Positions 1-12,456 of a stretch of DNA of 64,000 nt are shown in pieces. The first letter of the stretch is position 1, and each line of letters starts with the position of its first letter. The notes under the pieces were generated by a model. The model searched no databases. It was not told where the DNA came from and saw only the letters and a list, made by a program, of their open reading frames with translations. Made by a program: the position numbers and the translations under genes. Origin of the DNA: Triticum aestivum (Eukaryota > Streptophyta > Magnoliopsida > Poales > Poaceae); NCBI RefSeq assembly GCF_018294505.1, contig NC_057807.1:170094883-170158882 (forward strand). Reading direction: 5' to 3'.

Positions 1-1049
1 CGAGGGCGTCCTAATATATATATGAGGATCTTTTCAACACGAGGTGCTTGCCAAAGGATAAAATGAAAAAGGGAAAGGTGAAGATCACCTTGACTCTTGC
101 ATAAAGTAAAAGACATAAAGTAAAAGATAGGCCCTTCGTAGAGGGAAGCAGAGGTTGTCATGCGCTTTTATGGTAGGATGCACAAAATCTTAATGCAAAA
201 GAACGTCACTTTATATTGCCACTTGTATATGGACCTTTATTATGCAGTCTGTCGCTTTTATTGCTTCCATAACAAGATCGTATAAAGATTATTTTCTTCA
301 CACTAATAGATCATGCATATTTAGAGAGCAATTTTTATTGCTTGCACCAATGACAACTTACTTGAAGGATCTTACTCAATCCATAGGTAGGTATGATGGA
401 CACTCATGGCAAAACTGGGTTTAAGGATATTTGGAAGCACAAGTAGTATCTCTACTTGGTGCAAGGAATTTGGCTAGCATGAGGGGGAAAGGCAATCTCA
501 ACATGTTTGAATGATCCATGACAATATACTTTAACTGAGATGTGAGAAAACATAACCCATTACGTTGTCTTCCTTGTCCAACATCAACTCTTTAGCATGT
601 CATACTTAATGAGTGCTCACAATTATAAAAGATGTCTAAGATAGCATATTTGTATGTGAAATCTCTCTTCCTTCAATATTCTTTCATGAATTGTTCAAAT
701 GACCAATACAATGCTTGCTATCCTTCAATAAATTTACAACCTCTACTTAGATGTGAAGTCATTACTCCCCATGGGATAAGCAAATGAAACATATATAATT
801 TTAGGTTTATGACATTAAACTCATTCAACCATTTACTCATAGGATATAAGTGAAGCACACGAGTAAATGACAAACTACTCCAACAAGATATAAGTGAAGA
901 TCAATGAGTAGCTAAATAATTATGCAACTATGTGAAGACTCTCTCTCATTTAAGAATTTCAGATCTTGGTATTGTATGCAAACAGCAAGCAAAACAAAAT
1001 AAAATGACATTGCAAGGATAGCACAACTCATGTGAAGAAGCAAAAACTT

Positions 1050-1279
1050 AGGTTCAACCGATACTAACCGATAGTTGTTGAAGAAGAAAGGTGGGATGCC
1101 TAACGGGGCATCCCCAAGCTTAGATGCTTGAGACTTCTTGAAATATTATCTTTGGGTGCCTTGGGCATCCCCAAGCTTGAGCTTTTGTGTCTCCTTAATT
1201 CCTCTCATCTCATGGTTTCTCTTTTCATCAAAAGCTTCATCCACACCAAACTCAACAAGAACTCGTGAGATAGGTTAGT
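1050..1279 (-). repeat. Downstream copy of a duplicated E1 non-coding segment
   Basis: Read on the minus strand this segment repeats the beginning of 6040-5812: a stretch ending in ACGAG...GTTGAGTTT, then two PPT-like words (AAGCTTGGGGATGC) at 1165-1178 and 1108-1121, then a CATCCC-rich stretch. E4 carries only one such unit (25380-25580), so the second in E1 appears to be a tandem duplication. Solo LTR S1 lies exactly at its upstream edge. Confidence 0.6.
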
Positions 1280-4200
1280 TGTCAGGACCCCGACTCGATG
1301 TCACATTGATCTAGCCGGTAACACCTCATATCACTTTGCGGCCTCACGCACGGTATCCCCACGAGTGTCGCCTTACCTTTGCCCGGGACCGTTTGCGCCT
1401 TTTGGCTCACGTATATGATAGTGTCGCTAGCATCCATATGATAAGGAGCCCGGGCTGACATGACTAGTCGTAAAACCCAAAGTGGCACAGACTTACAGGG
1501 ACAGGCATCCATGACCCAGCTTCGAACGTGTCGGTCATCAGCAAGTGGGTCCGGGCTGTAGCACTGGGCTAGCAGGACTCCGGTAAACCGGGCTGTAGCG
1601 GGCTAGCAGGACTCCGGTACTCAATGTGTGACATTTCCCCGAAGGGACAGACACCGGAACGAAGAAGGACACATGCCGGCCAGCCTAAGTGTTCCAGAGC
1701 AGTAGCAAGCTACCATGGCTCAGCGGTAACACTAGGAAACATTTCCCGGTAAGAGAGGCTACTAAAGATAAACAACTAGATAGTCAGATCCCACACATAC
1801 CAAGCATTTCAATCATACACACATTATGCTCGATATGTGCAAATACAACCAGGCATCACAACAGGACTCTATGACACAAGTACTTTATTTAAGGCCCAGG
1901 GAGCCATACATAAGATACACAAAGGTACGGGTCACACGACCCAGCATTCAAGTCATACAGTCATACAAACCAGCAGCGGAAGTAACTTGTCTGAGTACAG
2001 ACAACTAGAAAAATAAAAGAGGCTTGGAAAGCCTAGCTATACTACGTGGTCCTTCACAAGCTCAAGATCACCACCTGGGCCTTAGCCTACTCATTGATGT
2101 CAACGTCTACGTAGAACCCATCAGAAGGGGTTGCAGTGTCTTCTGTAAAAATGTAAATTATAGCAACATGAGTACAAAGGTACTCAGCAAGACTTACATC
2201 AGATCCTACATACATGCATATTATCAAAAAGGGGTGGTGGAGTTGTTGCAGCAAGCCAGCTTTGACTCTTGGCTAGGCTAACCTACGAGACTCCAACTTG
2301 AAATGGTTTTGCATACACGAGTCCACTACTCACCAATTCAATACACTACCGAGGATCCACCTCCATCTTCCTACGGAAGAGCCATCCTCGGCACTCACAC
2401 TTATCTTGAGGCTTTTAGTAGTTTCCATTTACTTGTCTATGAACTGTATAGGCAACCAAGTAGTCCTTTACCGCGGACGCGGCTATTCGAATAGTTCATG
2501 ATAACCCTGCAGGGGTGTACTTCTTCATACACGCTCTCACCACTTACCGTCGTTTACACGACATGTACTCGGCAACCTTCAAGCGGAAGCCCAACGTGGG
2601 TGTCGACCACGACCTACCTAATCACCTAAGTCTCCAGTCCAGGTTTATCTCCTATCCAGGTTCCATCCGTAGGGAGTCCGGCCGAGGTTTCCCATACGGC
2701 CCCGAACAATGTGAACAGGGTTCCCGAGATACCTAACGGGTATTCGGTACACCCGGCCACGTACCTACCGCATCACAGCCCACCCCTACGGTCAGCGCTG
2801 TCCACGGCCTCCAGTAGGCTACAAACACCAGAAACTACTTGCAACTCCTGGACGGAGAACTAGGGTGAATAAGAAGCCGAGAGGGTCCATTGGTTTCGGG
2901 CCCAATGCATGGTAGTAGCTGATTCTTAAATCACACATACAGATCTCAGTGCTTAAGGTCGGCTTCAATGAATCAACCCACCATGTACTCCTACATGGCC
3001 TTTCATCGATACCTTTACCAAATCGTGTTCACCACACCACTCTCATTACCGACATAATCATTTCACTCTAGCCCATCACCCAGATGAACCAGACCTGACA
3101 CGACTCTAAGCATAGCAGGCATAGCAAGGTAGGAACAACACATACATATGGCTCAATCAACTCCTACACATGCTAGTGGGTTTCATCTAGTTACTGTGGC
3201 AATGACAGGTCATGCAGAGGAAGTGGGTTCAACTACCGTAGCACACAGCAGTTTGAAACACGTTGTCTTAATGCAGTAAAAGAGAGCAGGAGCGAGAACA
3301 TGGGATTGTATCGATATGATCAAATGGTTGGTTGCTTGCCTGATGGTTCGATGCACTGATACGGTTCTTCGTTGGGGTAATCACGGTACTCCTCGGAGGC
3401 AGAACCTGCCGCAAGAACACCGATACACAACCATCACCAAACAATGTGCAACAATATGATGCATGCACGAAACATAGCAATATGAGTGTGTTGGGCTAAT
3501 GCAACTAAGACCAGAAGGGTTTGTACCAATTTGAATCAAAGATTCAAATTTCAAACTCAAATATGGTCCTTTAAAGTGTTTTTCCTTGTTCTGCATTAAA
3601 CATCAAGTTAACTTGTTTAGTCATGCATGAAAATAGTACAGATGGATAGATTGGATTTTTCTGATCATTTTTCATATATAATTTGTCTGATTTGGAGTTA
3701 CAGAATAAAAGTTATGAATTTTTAAAGTTTAAACTATATTCTAGAATTTCCTATATTAGATTAATTCCAGAAAATCAGTTATTGCGTCGGCCTGACGTCA
3801 GTGTGACGTCAGCAGGTCAACGGGACATGTCCAGGTCAAACCTGACAGTGGGTCCCGCGTGTCAGGGTGATTAATTTAATTAAAGTTTAAATAAAACTAA
3901 ACCTGTTTAATTAACAGGGCTGGGCCCCACCTGTCATTCACTCAGGGGAGTCAACCAGGGCCCACCCGTGGTCAAACCCGGGTCGGCTGCACCGGCGTTT
4001 AGCCGCCGGAAGTGGTTTTGGCTGTTTCGGCCACCAAATGGGTCACGGAGACCACCGGAGTGGAGCTGAGGACGAGCCGCAGCTCTTGGTGGAGTCCGTT
4101 GGGGTCGGGGTGGCCGGAGTTGGCGCCGGCGACGACTTTGGCGGCCACCGGGGTTCGGCCGAAGACGAACTTGACGCTGGAGGGGTCGGTGAGGCTCGGG

Positions 4201-5311
4201 GAGTAGCTAGCTAGGTGCTACGGGACACGGTGAGTATGATGGACACCGTGGAGTGGTCGGAGGGTGACCGGGAACACGTCGGCGACGAGCTCCACGGCGG
4301 TGGGTGCGGTTGAGCTCCGGGAGGTCGCTACACGGCTCGGGAGCAAGAAAAGGAGGGGGGGGGAAAGATGGCTAAGCTCATAGTGAGTGCGACGAAGCCC
4401 TTGGTGCGGCCGGAGATGGACCGGAGCGACGACGGCGTTGAAGGGGATCTCCGGCGACGGCGGTTCGGGCGAGGTCGTTGCGGTGGACTCGGGCGTTGCG
4501 AGCGCTCGGGGCTCGGCTTGCTCGATGGAGTGGACAGCGGCGGAGCTCCTGGACATGATGAGAGGACGCACGGGCGGCGGGAAGCACGGCTACGACGAAG
4601 CAACGGCGATGGTGGCGTTGGTCATGGCGGGGGAGCGTGAGGGGGAGGAGCTGGAGAGAGGAGGGGGTGTCTGGGGGGTTCGGGGGAGCGAGGGAGGCTA
4701 ATCCACGACGTCACCGGGCGCGGGGAGCGGCGAGGCGGCGAGCAGGTGCGTGGCGCGCGCTGTGGTCGCCGTCGGGCACCTGCCTGCCTGCCTGGCCGGC
4801 AAGCAGCTCGCTGGAGCGGCGCTGGGCTGGGCCGGCAGGTGGGCCGGGAGCAGGCGTCCGGTAAGTTTTTCCATTTTCTTTCTGTTTTCTGTTTTTTTAA
4901 TACTTCTGCAACTTTGTTGAATTAAATAAAATACTTAGGCAACTCCTAAAATCACCAAACTACTCCTGGTCCATAGTTGGATTATTTCCAACATGAAACA
5001 TTTTAGTTTGGAGATATTTGAGCATTTAAATATTTTATATAATTTTAAATGCCCAACTTCAAATATTTATGATTTAATTCAAAAACCCTAAGATGGCCTA
5101 GGAAAATGTGCATCACTTTTGGCAGAGGTTCTGAACCAAGACAAAAATGATGGGCATTTTAGAAGGGCATTTCAGGTTCATTGAAAAAGTTTTTAGTAAA
5201 CCCTTATTGGTTTCAGAGGGGACTGGGGGTTCTGTCATCCCCATTTCAGGTTTCTGATGAAAGACTAAACATGATGCAACACTCTAATGCATGGCTAACT
5301 AGGGTGTGACA
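1280..5311 (-). mobile_element. S1: solo LTR of the A/B family
   Basis: A single 4,032-bp LTR running TGTCAGGACC...GGGTGTGACA on the plus strand, flanked by a perfect 5-bp duplication TTAGT (1275-1279 and 5312-5316). There is no internal region or second LTR, so unequal or intra-element recombination has reduced a full element to a solo LTR. The sequence is colinear with the LTRs of A and B, including the TGAC-rich block (about 3785-3960), TATATA (3675-3680), GC-rich block (about 3980-4860) and GTAAGT (4861-4866). It is clearly more diverged from A and B than they are from each other. Orientation is inferred from A and B, whose PBS lies on the minus strand. Confidence 0.9.
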
Positions 5312-6566
5312 TTAGTATAAACCAATGCAAAACCTTATCATTTTCTACTTTAACAAATCACTAAAATTAGTATTAAACATTGCATACTAAATGCCTCTGC
5401 ATATTTAATACTCCTATCCTCAAATAGAATCATTAAACAAGCAAACATATGCAAACAATGCAACCATAACAGCAATCTACCAAAACAGTATAGTCTGTAA
5501 AGAATGCAAGATTCATCATACTTCCCTAACTCCAAAAATTATGAAACAAATACTACGCTGTAGAAGATTTGTCAGAGCTCAATATGCAAGAAGTTTCAAC
5601 ATTATATCATTCTCTGACTTTTCTAGGGAATTTTTGCAACAGCAGTAAACTTTCTGTTTTCAAACAGCAACATGTATACTTGCAAAATAAGCATGGCAAA
5701 GGCTATCCTGGACATTATTCTAAATAACATCAAGAAAATACTTACAAAAGAAAATTACGCTCCAAGCAAAACACATATCATGTGGTGAATGAAAATATAG
5801 CTACAAGTAAAGTTACCGATGAACGAAGACGAAAGAGGGGATGCCATCCGGGGCATCCCCAAGCTTAGGCTCTTGGTTGACCTTGAATATTACCTTGGGG
5901 TGCCTTGGGCATCCCCAAGCTTAGGCTCTTTCCACTCCTTATTCCATAGTCCATCGAATCTTTACCCAAAACTTGAAAACTTCACAACACAAAACTCAAC
6001 AGAAAACTCGTAAGCTCCGTTAGTTATAAGAAAATAAAACCACCACTTAGGTACTGTAATGAACTCATTCTAAATTCATATTGGTGTAATATCTACTGTA
6101 TTCAAACTTATATATGGTTCATACCCGCCGATACTATTCATAGATTCATCAAAATAAGCAAACAACACATAGAAAAAAGAATCTGTCAAAAACAGAACAG
6201 TCTGTAGTAATCTGTATGAAACGTATACGGAACTCAAAAAATCCTACCAAATTACGAAGTCCTAAGAAATTTGTGTACCAATCCATAGCAAAAAGAATCA
6301 GATCACGAGCACGTTTCCGTGAATTAATAAAACTAATTTACTGCGTGCAAAAGTTTCTGCTTTTCAGCAGGATCAACACAACTATCACCATAAGCTGTCC
6401 TAAAGGTCTTACTTGGCACTTTATTGAAACAAAAGCTATAAAACATGATTATTACAATATCATAATCATGTGAACAAAAAAACCGTAAGGGTAAATATTG
6501 GGTTGTCTCCCAACAAGCACTTTTCTTTAATGCCTTTCTAGCTAGGCATGATGATGACAATGATGC
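5312..6566 (-). other. E1 non-coding region downstream of its ORF
   Basis: AT-rich DNA with no supportable gene. On the minus strand it begins with a GGGAGACAACCCAA stretch (about 6500) just after the ORF, as E4 does at about 24750. It then holds a duplicated segment (6040-5812) with two PPT-like words at 5909-5922 and 5853-5866, 56 bp apart. The remaining sequence shows nothing recognisable. Confidence 0.6.
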
Positions 6567-8402
6567 TCACATAAAAGCTAAGAATTGAAACATAACGGGA
6601 GCATCATGAAGCATATGACTATCACATTTAAGTCTAACCCACTTCCTATGCATTGGGATTTTGTGAGCAAACAACTTATGGTAACAATAATCAACTAGCA
6701 TAGGAAGGTAAAACAAGCATAGCTTCAAGATTTTCAACACATAGGGAGGAAACTTGATATTATTGCAATTCCTACAATCATACGTTCCTCCCTCATAATA
6801 ATTTTCAGTAGCATCATGAATGAATTCAACAATATAACCAGCACCTAAAGAATTCTTTTCATGATCTACTTGCATAGAAAATTTACTACATTCCACATAA
6901 GCAAAATTCTTCTCAATCGGAATAGTGGGAGTATCATAAAAGACTTGAATACTATAAATTGTTTCCACATTAAAAGAGTAATGTTCAAAAAAGGGTAATC
7001 ATGATCATGACAAGTTTTATAAATATAATCATCACTACTTTTTATAGCATATGTTTCATCACAATAATCATCATAAGTAGCAACTTCGTTCTCATCATAA
7101 TCGATTGAAACCTCTCCCAAGATAGTGGAATCATCACTAAATAAAGTTGACACTTCCAAATCCATTTTCATATTCATTACAATAAAATTCAACATCCTCC
7201 AAAATAGTGGGATCACTACTTCCTAAAGTTGACACTCTTCCAAACCCACTTTCATCAATATAATCATCATAGGTAAGGGGCATGCTATCATCATAACAAC
7301 TTTGCATATCAAAACTTGGGAGGCTAAAAATATCATCTTCTTTAAACATAGCATCCCCAAGCTTGGGACAAACATTAATTTTAGCAAATATATTCTCAAA
7401 TATGTCATCCTCATCAAACATAGCTTCCCCAATCTTGGGCCTTTTCATATTATAAGCACAATCACTCCCATCATTAATAGTATGGATAGCACCAATAGTA
7501 TAGCAATTATCATCATCACAATGAGTAGTAGGAGCAACATCATTTGGGAGGGATACCTTTTTACCTTTGTTTCTCCTTCTTTTTTTTTTCTTCTTCACAT
7601 TATGTGTGGGTTCAACCTTCTTCTTTGAGCTCCTTATAGATGAGATTGGTTGAATAGAAAGCTCCTCCTCGTTACCAGATTCATCATAAGAAATAATAGG
7701 AAGATAATGGGAAGTTTCTTCCCTTTCATTAGTATTCTCTTCATCTTTTGTTTGCTTTCTTTTCTTTAGGTAATTTGCAATATAAGGATTTTCAATGAAA
7801 TTCACCGCACAAAACATATAAATTGTCTCTAGATCGAAATCAAGAAGGTTATAATGGGAAAATTCTGGAAGAAATTTAGTTAAACGTTTCATTTCTTCAT
7901 AACCCATAAGAAAACTAAGTTCATTATAATGTGCAAGGGAAATCAAATCATCACAATTTTTGGACACGATTCGATCATGAAACAACTTGCATCGGAGATG
8001 TAAATGACCACTTTCATTGCAAAGTTCACAAGTACGATCAAGGAAATATAATTCTTCAGCACTCACCCTTAGCCTTTCTTGCAACAATTTAGTTTCTACA
8101 TGATTATGCCTTTTGCAATATCTATCTTCTCTATTTGGTGTATCTATGCAAACCAAATGCTCTCCACAAAAATCGACATGCTTATAGGAGACATTTTCAT
8201 CATAACTAGTGCAATTATCATTAGTACTATGGATATTCAAGGAGTTCATACTAACAACATTGCAATTATGCTCATCATTCAAAGATTTAGTATAGAGCAT
8301 TTTATAGATTTCTTCTTCTAGCACTTGAGCAAAATTTTCTTTTCCATCATACTCACGAAAGATATTAAAAATATGAAGCGTATGAGAAAAATTCAATTCC
8401 AT
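6567..8402 (-). pseudogene. E1 ORF of unknown function, two frameshifts
   Basis: An open frame of 421 codons (8402-7137) is followed by two overlapping frames (7216-6866 and 6968-6567), implying two frameshifts in a protein of about 600 residues. No known domain was recognised. The first part is acidic and Cys/His-rich in places (an ELCNESGHLHLRC stretch near residue 125), then has a Lys/Arg tract (about residues 270-285) and two copies of a G(E/D)AMFxEDDIF repeat. A second repeat, VSTLxSxDxTILxxV, spans the first frameshift. The C-terminus has HKLFAHKIPMHRKWVRLKC, matching HELFFYDMPMHRKRVILHC in E4. It occupies the position where gag would be expected, so it may be a highly derived structural protein; that is inference. 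Confidence 0.6.
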
Positions 8403-8499
8403 TTTTTTGTAGTTTTCTTTTATAGACTAAACTAGTGATAAAACAAGAAACAAAAAGATTTGATCGCAAGATCTAAAGATATACCTTCAAGAACTCACC

Positions 8500-8517
8500 T
8501 CCCCGGAAACGACGCCA
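8500..8517 (-). other. E1 second PBS-like site
   Basis: Minus-strand TGGCGTCGTTTCCGGGGA, an imperfect copy of the true PBS, 62 bp further inside the element. Each is followed upstream by AAAAGAGCT, so PBS plus leader looks tandemly duplicated. Confidence 0.6.
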
Positions 8518-8561
8518 GAAAAGAGCTTAGTTGACGGGGTGTGACTGCCGCTTACCTGGCC

Positions 8562-8579
8562 TCCCCAGCAACGGCGCCA
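8562..8579 (-). other. E1 primer-binding site, tRNA-Asp type
   Basis: Minus-strand TGGCGCCGTTGCTGGGGA begins 13 bases inside the LTR end (8593). It matches the E4 PBS except one base and resembles the complement of the plant tRNA-Asp 3' end. It fixes the element orientation as minus. Confidence 0.8.
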
Positions 8580-8592
8580 GAAAAGAGCTCGA

Positions 8593-10260
8593 TGTCTACT
8601 ACACAACCTTCTTATGTAGACGTTGTTGGGCCTGCAAGTGCACATGTTTGTAGGACAGTAGAAAATTTCCCTCAAGTGGATGACCTAAGGTTTATCAATC
8701 CGTAGGAGGCATAAGATGAAGATGGTCTCTGTCAAACAACCCTGCAACCAAATAACAGAGAGTCTCTTGTGTCCCCAACACACCCAATACAATGGTAAAT
8801 TGTATAGGTGCACTAGTTCGGCGAAGAGATGGTGATACAAGTGCAATATGGATGGTAGATATAGGTATTTGTAATCTGAAAATATAAAAATAGCAAGGTA
8901 ACTAACGATAAAAGTGAGCGTAAACGGTATTGCAATGGTAGGAAACAAGGCATAGGGTTCATACTTTCACTAGTGCATGTTCTCTCAACAATAATAACAT
9001 AATTGGATCATATAAATATCCCTTAACATGCAACAAAGAGTCACTCCAAAGCCACTAATAGCGGAGAACAAACGAAGAGATTATGGTAGGGTACGAAACC
9101 ATCTCAAAGTTATCCTTTCTGTTCTATCTATTCAAGAGTCTGTAGTAAAATAACATGAAGCTATTCTTTCTGTTCAATCTATCATAGAGTTCATACTAGA
9201 ATAACACCTTAAGACACAAATCAACCAAAACCCTAATGTCACCTAGATACTCCATTGTCACCTCAAGTATCCGTGGGCATGATTATACGATATGCAGCAC
9301 ACAATCTCAGATTCATCTATTCAACCAACACAAAGTACTTCAAAGAGTGCCCCAAAGTTTCTACCAGAGAGTCAAGACAAAAACGTGTGCCAACCCCTAT
9401 GCAAAGGTTCATGGGTGGAAACCGCAAGTTGATCACCAAAACATACATCAAGTCGATCACGTGATATCGCATTGTCACCACAGATAAGCACGGTAAGACA
9501 TACATCAAGTGTTCTCAAATCATTAAAGACTCAATCATATAAGACAACTTCAAGAGGAAAACTCAATTCATCACAAGAGAGTATAGGCGGAGAAACATCA
9601 TAAGATCCAACTATAATAGCAAAGCTCACGATACATCAAGATCGTGCCAAATCAAGAACACGAGAGAGACAGAGAGAGATCAAACACATAGCTACTGGTA
9701 CATACCCTCAGCCCCGAGGGTGAACTACTCCCTCCTTGTCATGGAGAGCGCCGAGATGATGAAGATGGCCACCGGTGAGGGATCCCCCCTCCAGCAGGGT
9801 GCCGGAACGGGCTCCCGAGAGGTTTTTGGTGGCTACAGAGGCTTGCAGCGGCAGAACTCCTGATCTATTGTCGTCTGTGACGGTTTTAGGGTATATGGGA
9901 ATATATAGGCGAAAGAAGTCGGTTGAGGGAGCCTCGAGGGGCCCACGAGACAGGGGGGCGCGCCCTCCTATATCCTGGCCTCCTCAAAGCTTCTCTGGCT
10001 TGTACTCCAAGTCTCCCGGATCATGTTCGTTCCAAAAATCACGCTCCCGAAGGTTTCATTCCGTTTGGACTCTGTTTGATATTCTTTTTCTTCGAAATAC
10101 TGAAACAAGCAATAAAACAACAATATGGGCTGGGCCTCCGGTTAATAGGTTAGTCCCAAAAGTAATTTAAAAGTGTATAATTAAGCCCGTAATCATTCAA
10201 AACAGATAATAAAATAGCATGAATGCTTAATAAATTATAGATACGTTGGAGATGTATCTA
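8593..10260 (-). repeat. E1 5' LTR
   Basis: About 1,668 bp. On the plus strand it starts TGTCTACTACACAACC next to the PBS and ends GGAGATGTATCTA. On the minus strand the start therefore reads TAGATACATCTCC, versus TGATACGTCTCC in E4, with one extra base spoiling the TG terminus. A minus-strand TATATA lies near 9905 (GCCTATATATTCCC), a plausible core promoter. The right flank is E0 sequence (TAAAC at 10261-10265); the other TSD copy is outside the window. Confidence 0.85.
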
Positions 10261-10771
10261 TAAACTCCATGATCAGTGCCCAATCAGATTCGATAGGCAT
10301 GGACGCACGCGGTTCGGAGCCTGTAGCCGGAGACGAGTCCGAGAGTCCGATGACACCGGCCTCATAGGAGGTGAGATTAGTGTTTGGCTCTATCGCCGTT
10401 GAGGGTGCGGCCTCCTTGGTGGGGTCCATCCGCCTGTCCTCGGATGGCATGATCTGCTTCGGATTGAAGGCCGGGGCAGCCACAGGCGTGATCTCCCGAA
10501 CACTGCCCGATGGCAGATCTAAGTCATGCTCGTCGTGACTGTTCGATGTACCTGACATGGGCTCGAATCCGTCAAAGATCAAGTCTCCGCGGATGTCGGC
10601 AGTGTAGTTTAAGCTTCCAAACCTGTCCTGATGGCCAGGGGCGTAGCTATCGAGCTGCTCCAGATGGCCAAGCGAGTTGTCCCACAGTACGAAACAGCCG
10701 AATACGACGATCTGTCCGGGGAGAAAAACCTCACCCTGGATCTCATCGTTGAAGATGATTGAAGGAGCCAT
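10261..10771 (-). pseudogene. E0 ORF, unknown product, cut by E1
   Basis: Open from ATG at 10771 for about 170 codons until the E1 LTR. It begins MAPSIIFNDEIQGEVFLPGQ and is followed by an acidic, Ser/Pro-rich stretch. No domain was recognised. It starts 48 bases inside the LTR, where a retrotransposon leader ends. It is open throughout, but its 3' end is outside the window, so whether it is gag-like cannot be judged. Confidence 0.5.
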
Positions 10772-10818
10772 GAAGCCTTACCGTGACAACATAGTTGAAC
10801 TCTCAATGAAAGCAGCAA

Positions 10819-11289
10819 TGTTGGTGTCAAAACCGGCGGATCTCGGGTAGGGGGTCCCGAACTGTGCGTCTAAGGTTAATGGTAACAGGAGGCGGGGGAC
10901 ACGATGTTTACCCAGGTTCGGGCCCTCTCGATGGAGATAATACCCTACTTCCTGCTTGATTTATCTTGATGATATGAGTATTACAAGAGTTGATCTACCA
11001 CGAGATCATAGAGGCTAAACCCTACAAGCTAGCCTATGATTATGATTGTTGTTGTCCTATAGACTAAACCCTCCGGTTTATATAGACACCGGAGGGGCCT
11101 AGGGTTACACAGAGTCGGTTACAGACAAGGAGATCTACATATCCGAATTGCCAAGCTTGCCTTCCACGCAAAGGAGAGTCCCAACCGGACACGGGACGAA
11201 GTCTTCAATCTTGTATCTTCATAGTCCAAAAGTCTGGCCAAAGTATATAGTCCGGCTGTCCAAGGACCCCCTTATCAAGGACTCCCTCA
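10819..11289 (-). repeat. E0 5' LTR
   Basis: 471 bp, TGTTGGTGTC...GACTCCCTCA on the plus strand, so TGAGGGAGTC...GACACCAACA in element sense. A minus-strand TATA box (GTCTATATAAACC) lies at about 11076-11085. The Triticeae-typical CCCAGGTTCGGGCC word is at about 10912. It is called 5' because the ORF lies inside it in the same direction. Confidence 0.75.
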
Positions 11290-12451
11290 CCCATGCTGGA
11301 GCCTGTGGCTCGATGGCAAGGACCAAAGGCATTTCTTCTGCCGTGGGAACGGTTGCCTCTACGGCAAGGGCTTGGCGCCCCGCCGGAGTCGGCTGTCCCA
11401 CGGCAGGCTCGGCGTCCATGGCAACTCCTTCGCCGACGGCCCTAGGGAGCTCGGTAGGGAAGTACTTGCCGGGGCCTGACTTCCTTCGCTTATTCTGCTC
11501 TGTTGATAGTTCAACGGATGGTTGAGTTAACCGAAGCACAAAAGTACCTTGTTCCACAGTAGCTTGAGGGCAGCGCGCTTTGATAGGTAGCCGGTGATGT
11601 CATTCTTCATCTGGGGGACATGTTCTGCCTGTATACCGTCAAAGCGCTCCTCCAGTCTACTCACTTCATCTACGTAAGCTTGCATCAATGGGCTATGATA
11701 ATTTTTGTAGATCTGCCTGACAACAAGTTGTGAATCACCCCTGACGATGGGCTTCTTGACTCCGAGGTCTTCCGTGATCCTGGGACCGGCAAGCAATCCC
11801 TTGTACTCGGGGGTGTTGTTCATCGACATCTCCCTGGGAAAGTGCATTTGGACCACGTACTTGAGGTGCTCTCCGGTGGGTGTGACGAGCAGCACACCAG
11901 CGCCGGCGCCTTTTAGTGAGAAGGCTCCATCAAAGTACATGATCCAGTTGTGACTCGTTTCCTTGCCGGGGAGAGTGGTCTCCTGGACCTCTTCGTCGGG
12001 CATCGAGGTCCATTCAGCAATGAACTCCACCAAGACTCTGCTCTAAATCATCGAGGTGCTTTCGAACTTCAAACCAAAACTTGACATCTCCAGGGCCCAT
12101 TCCACAATCCTCCCTGTTGCATCTAGGTTATGTAGTATCCGTTGCAACGGGAGGCGGGTGGCAACGGTCATCTCGTGCGCTTGGAAGTAATGACGCAGCT
12201 TCCTCGAGGCCATAAGGAGACTGAAGAGCAACTTCTGCACACCGGAGTACCTCGACCTAGCCCCCTGCAAGAGGGAGCTGACGAAGTCAACTAGGTGCTG
12301 CACCATTTTCTTCTTCTGCACCACTTCACCTAGTCATGCGAACCCTATTGCACTGGTGTCAGCCCTTGCCGGGGACTCAGTCTTGCCGGGACCGAGCCAT
12401 GCCGGGGTGGATTCCGGCTCGCCATCCGTTGATTCTACCGTTGCCTCTGCC
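11290..12451 (-). pseudogene. E2 pol: RT connection and RNase H
   Basis: Minus strand. The stretch after E3 encodes the RT C-terminal connection (12324-12046, with SRYSGVQKLLFSLLMASRK). A Tat-type RNase H follows (12042-about 11560) with WIMYFDGAF, NNTPEYKGLLAG and VRGDSQLVVRQ, giving three of the four expected acidic residues. The last acid appears lost (ITGYLSKRA, where D would be expected for G). Stops are TGA at 12334-12336 and TAG at 12043-12045. A one-base shift near 11565 moves the frame to one reading FVLRLTQPSVE...EPQAPAW, which E0 interrupts. In living relatives this enzyme removes RNA from the RNA-DNA hybrid during reverse transcription. Confidence 0.85.
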
Positions 12452-12456
12452 TCTTC

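Larger units (their letters stand above)
1..10260 (-). mobile_element. E1: non-autonomous gypsy-type LTR element, 3' end outside window
   Basis: Minus-strand element whose 5' LTR is 8593-10260. The PBS lies directly inside the LTR, an ORF follows, and a long AT-rich non-coding 3' part occupies 6566-5312 and 1279-1. Solo LTR S1 splits that 3' part. No gag, protease, reverse transcriptase or integrase motif was found, so movement must have depended on another element. It sits inside E0, cutting E0's ORF at 10261. The LTR terminus (TGATAC-like, here with one extra base), PBS and PPT-like words match E4. It resembles the abundant Sabrina/WHAM-type Triticeae families from memory only; that name is tentative. 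Confidence 0.8.
10261..11289 (-). mobile_element. E0: LTR element truncated in window by E1
   Basis: Minus-strand element consisting here of one LTR (10819-11289) and the first part of its internal region. The remainder must lie beyond the left edge of E1. It is inserted in the E2 pol frame: E2 codons read ...EPQAPAW and stop at 11290, where the LTR begins. The right-hand target flank is CCCAT (11290-11294). Confidence 0.75.

Noticed and set aside
4012..4864. Overlapping GC-rich ORFs in S1
   Set aside because: They lie in the GC-rich block of a solo LTR, overlap in several frames and have no recognisable domain.
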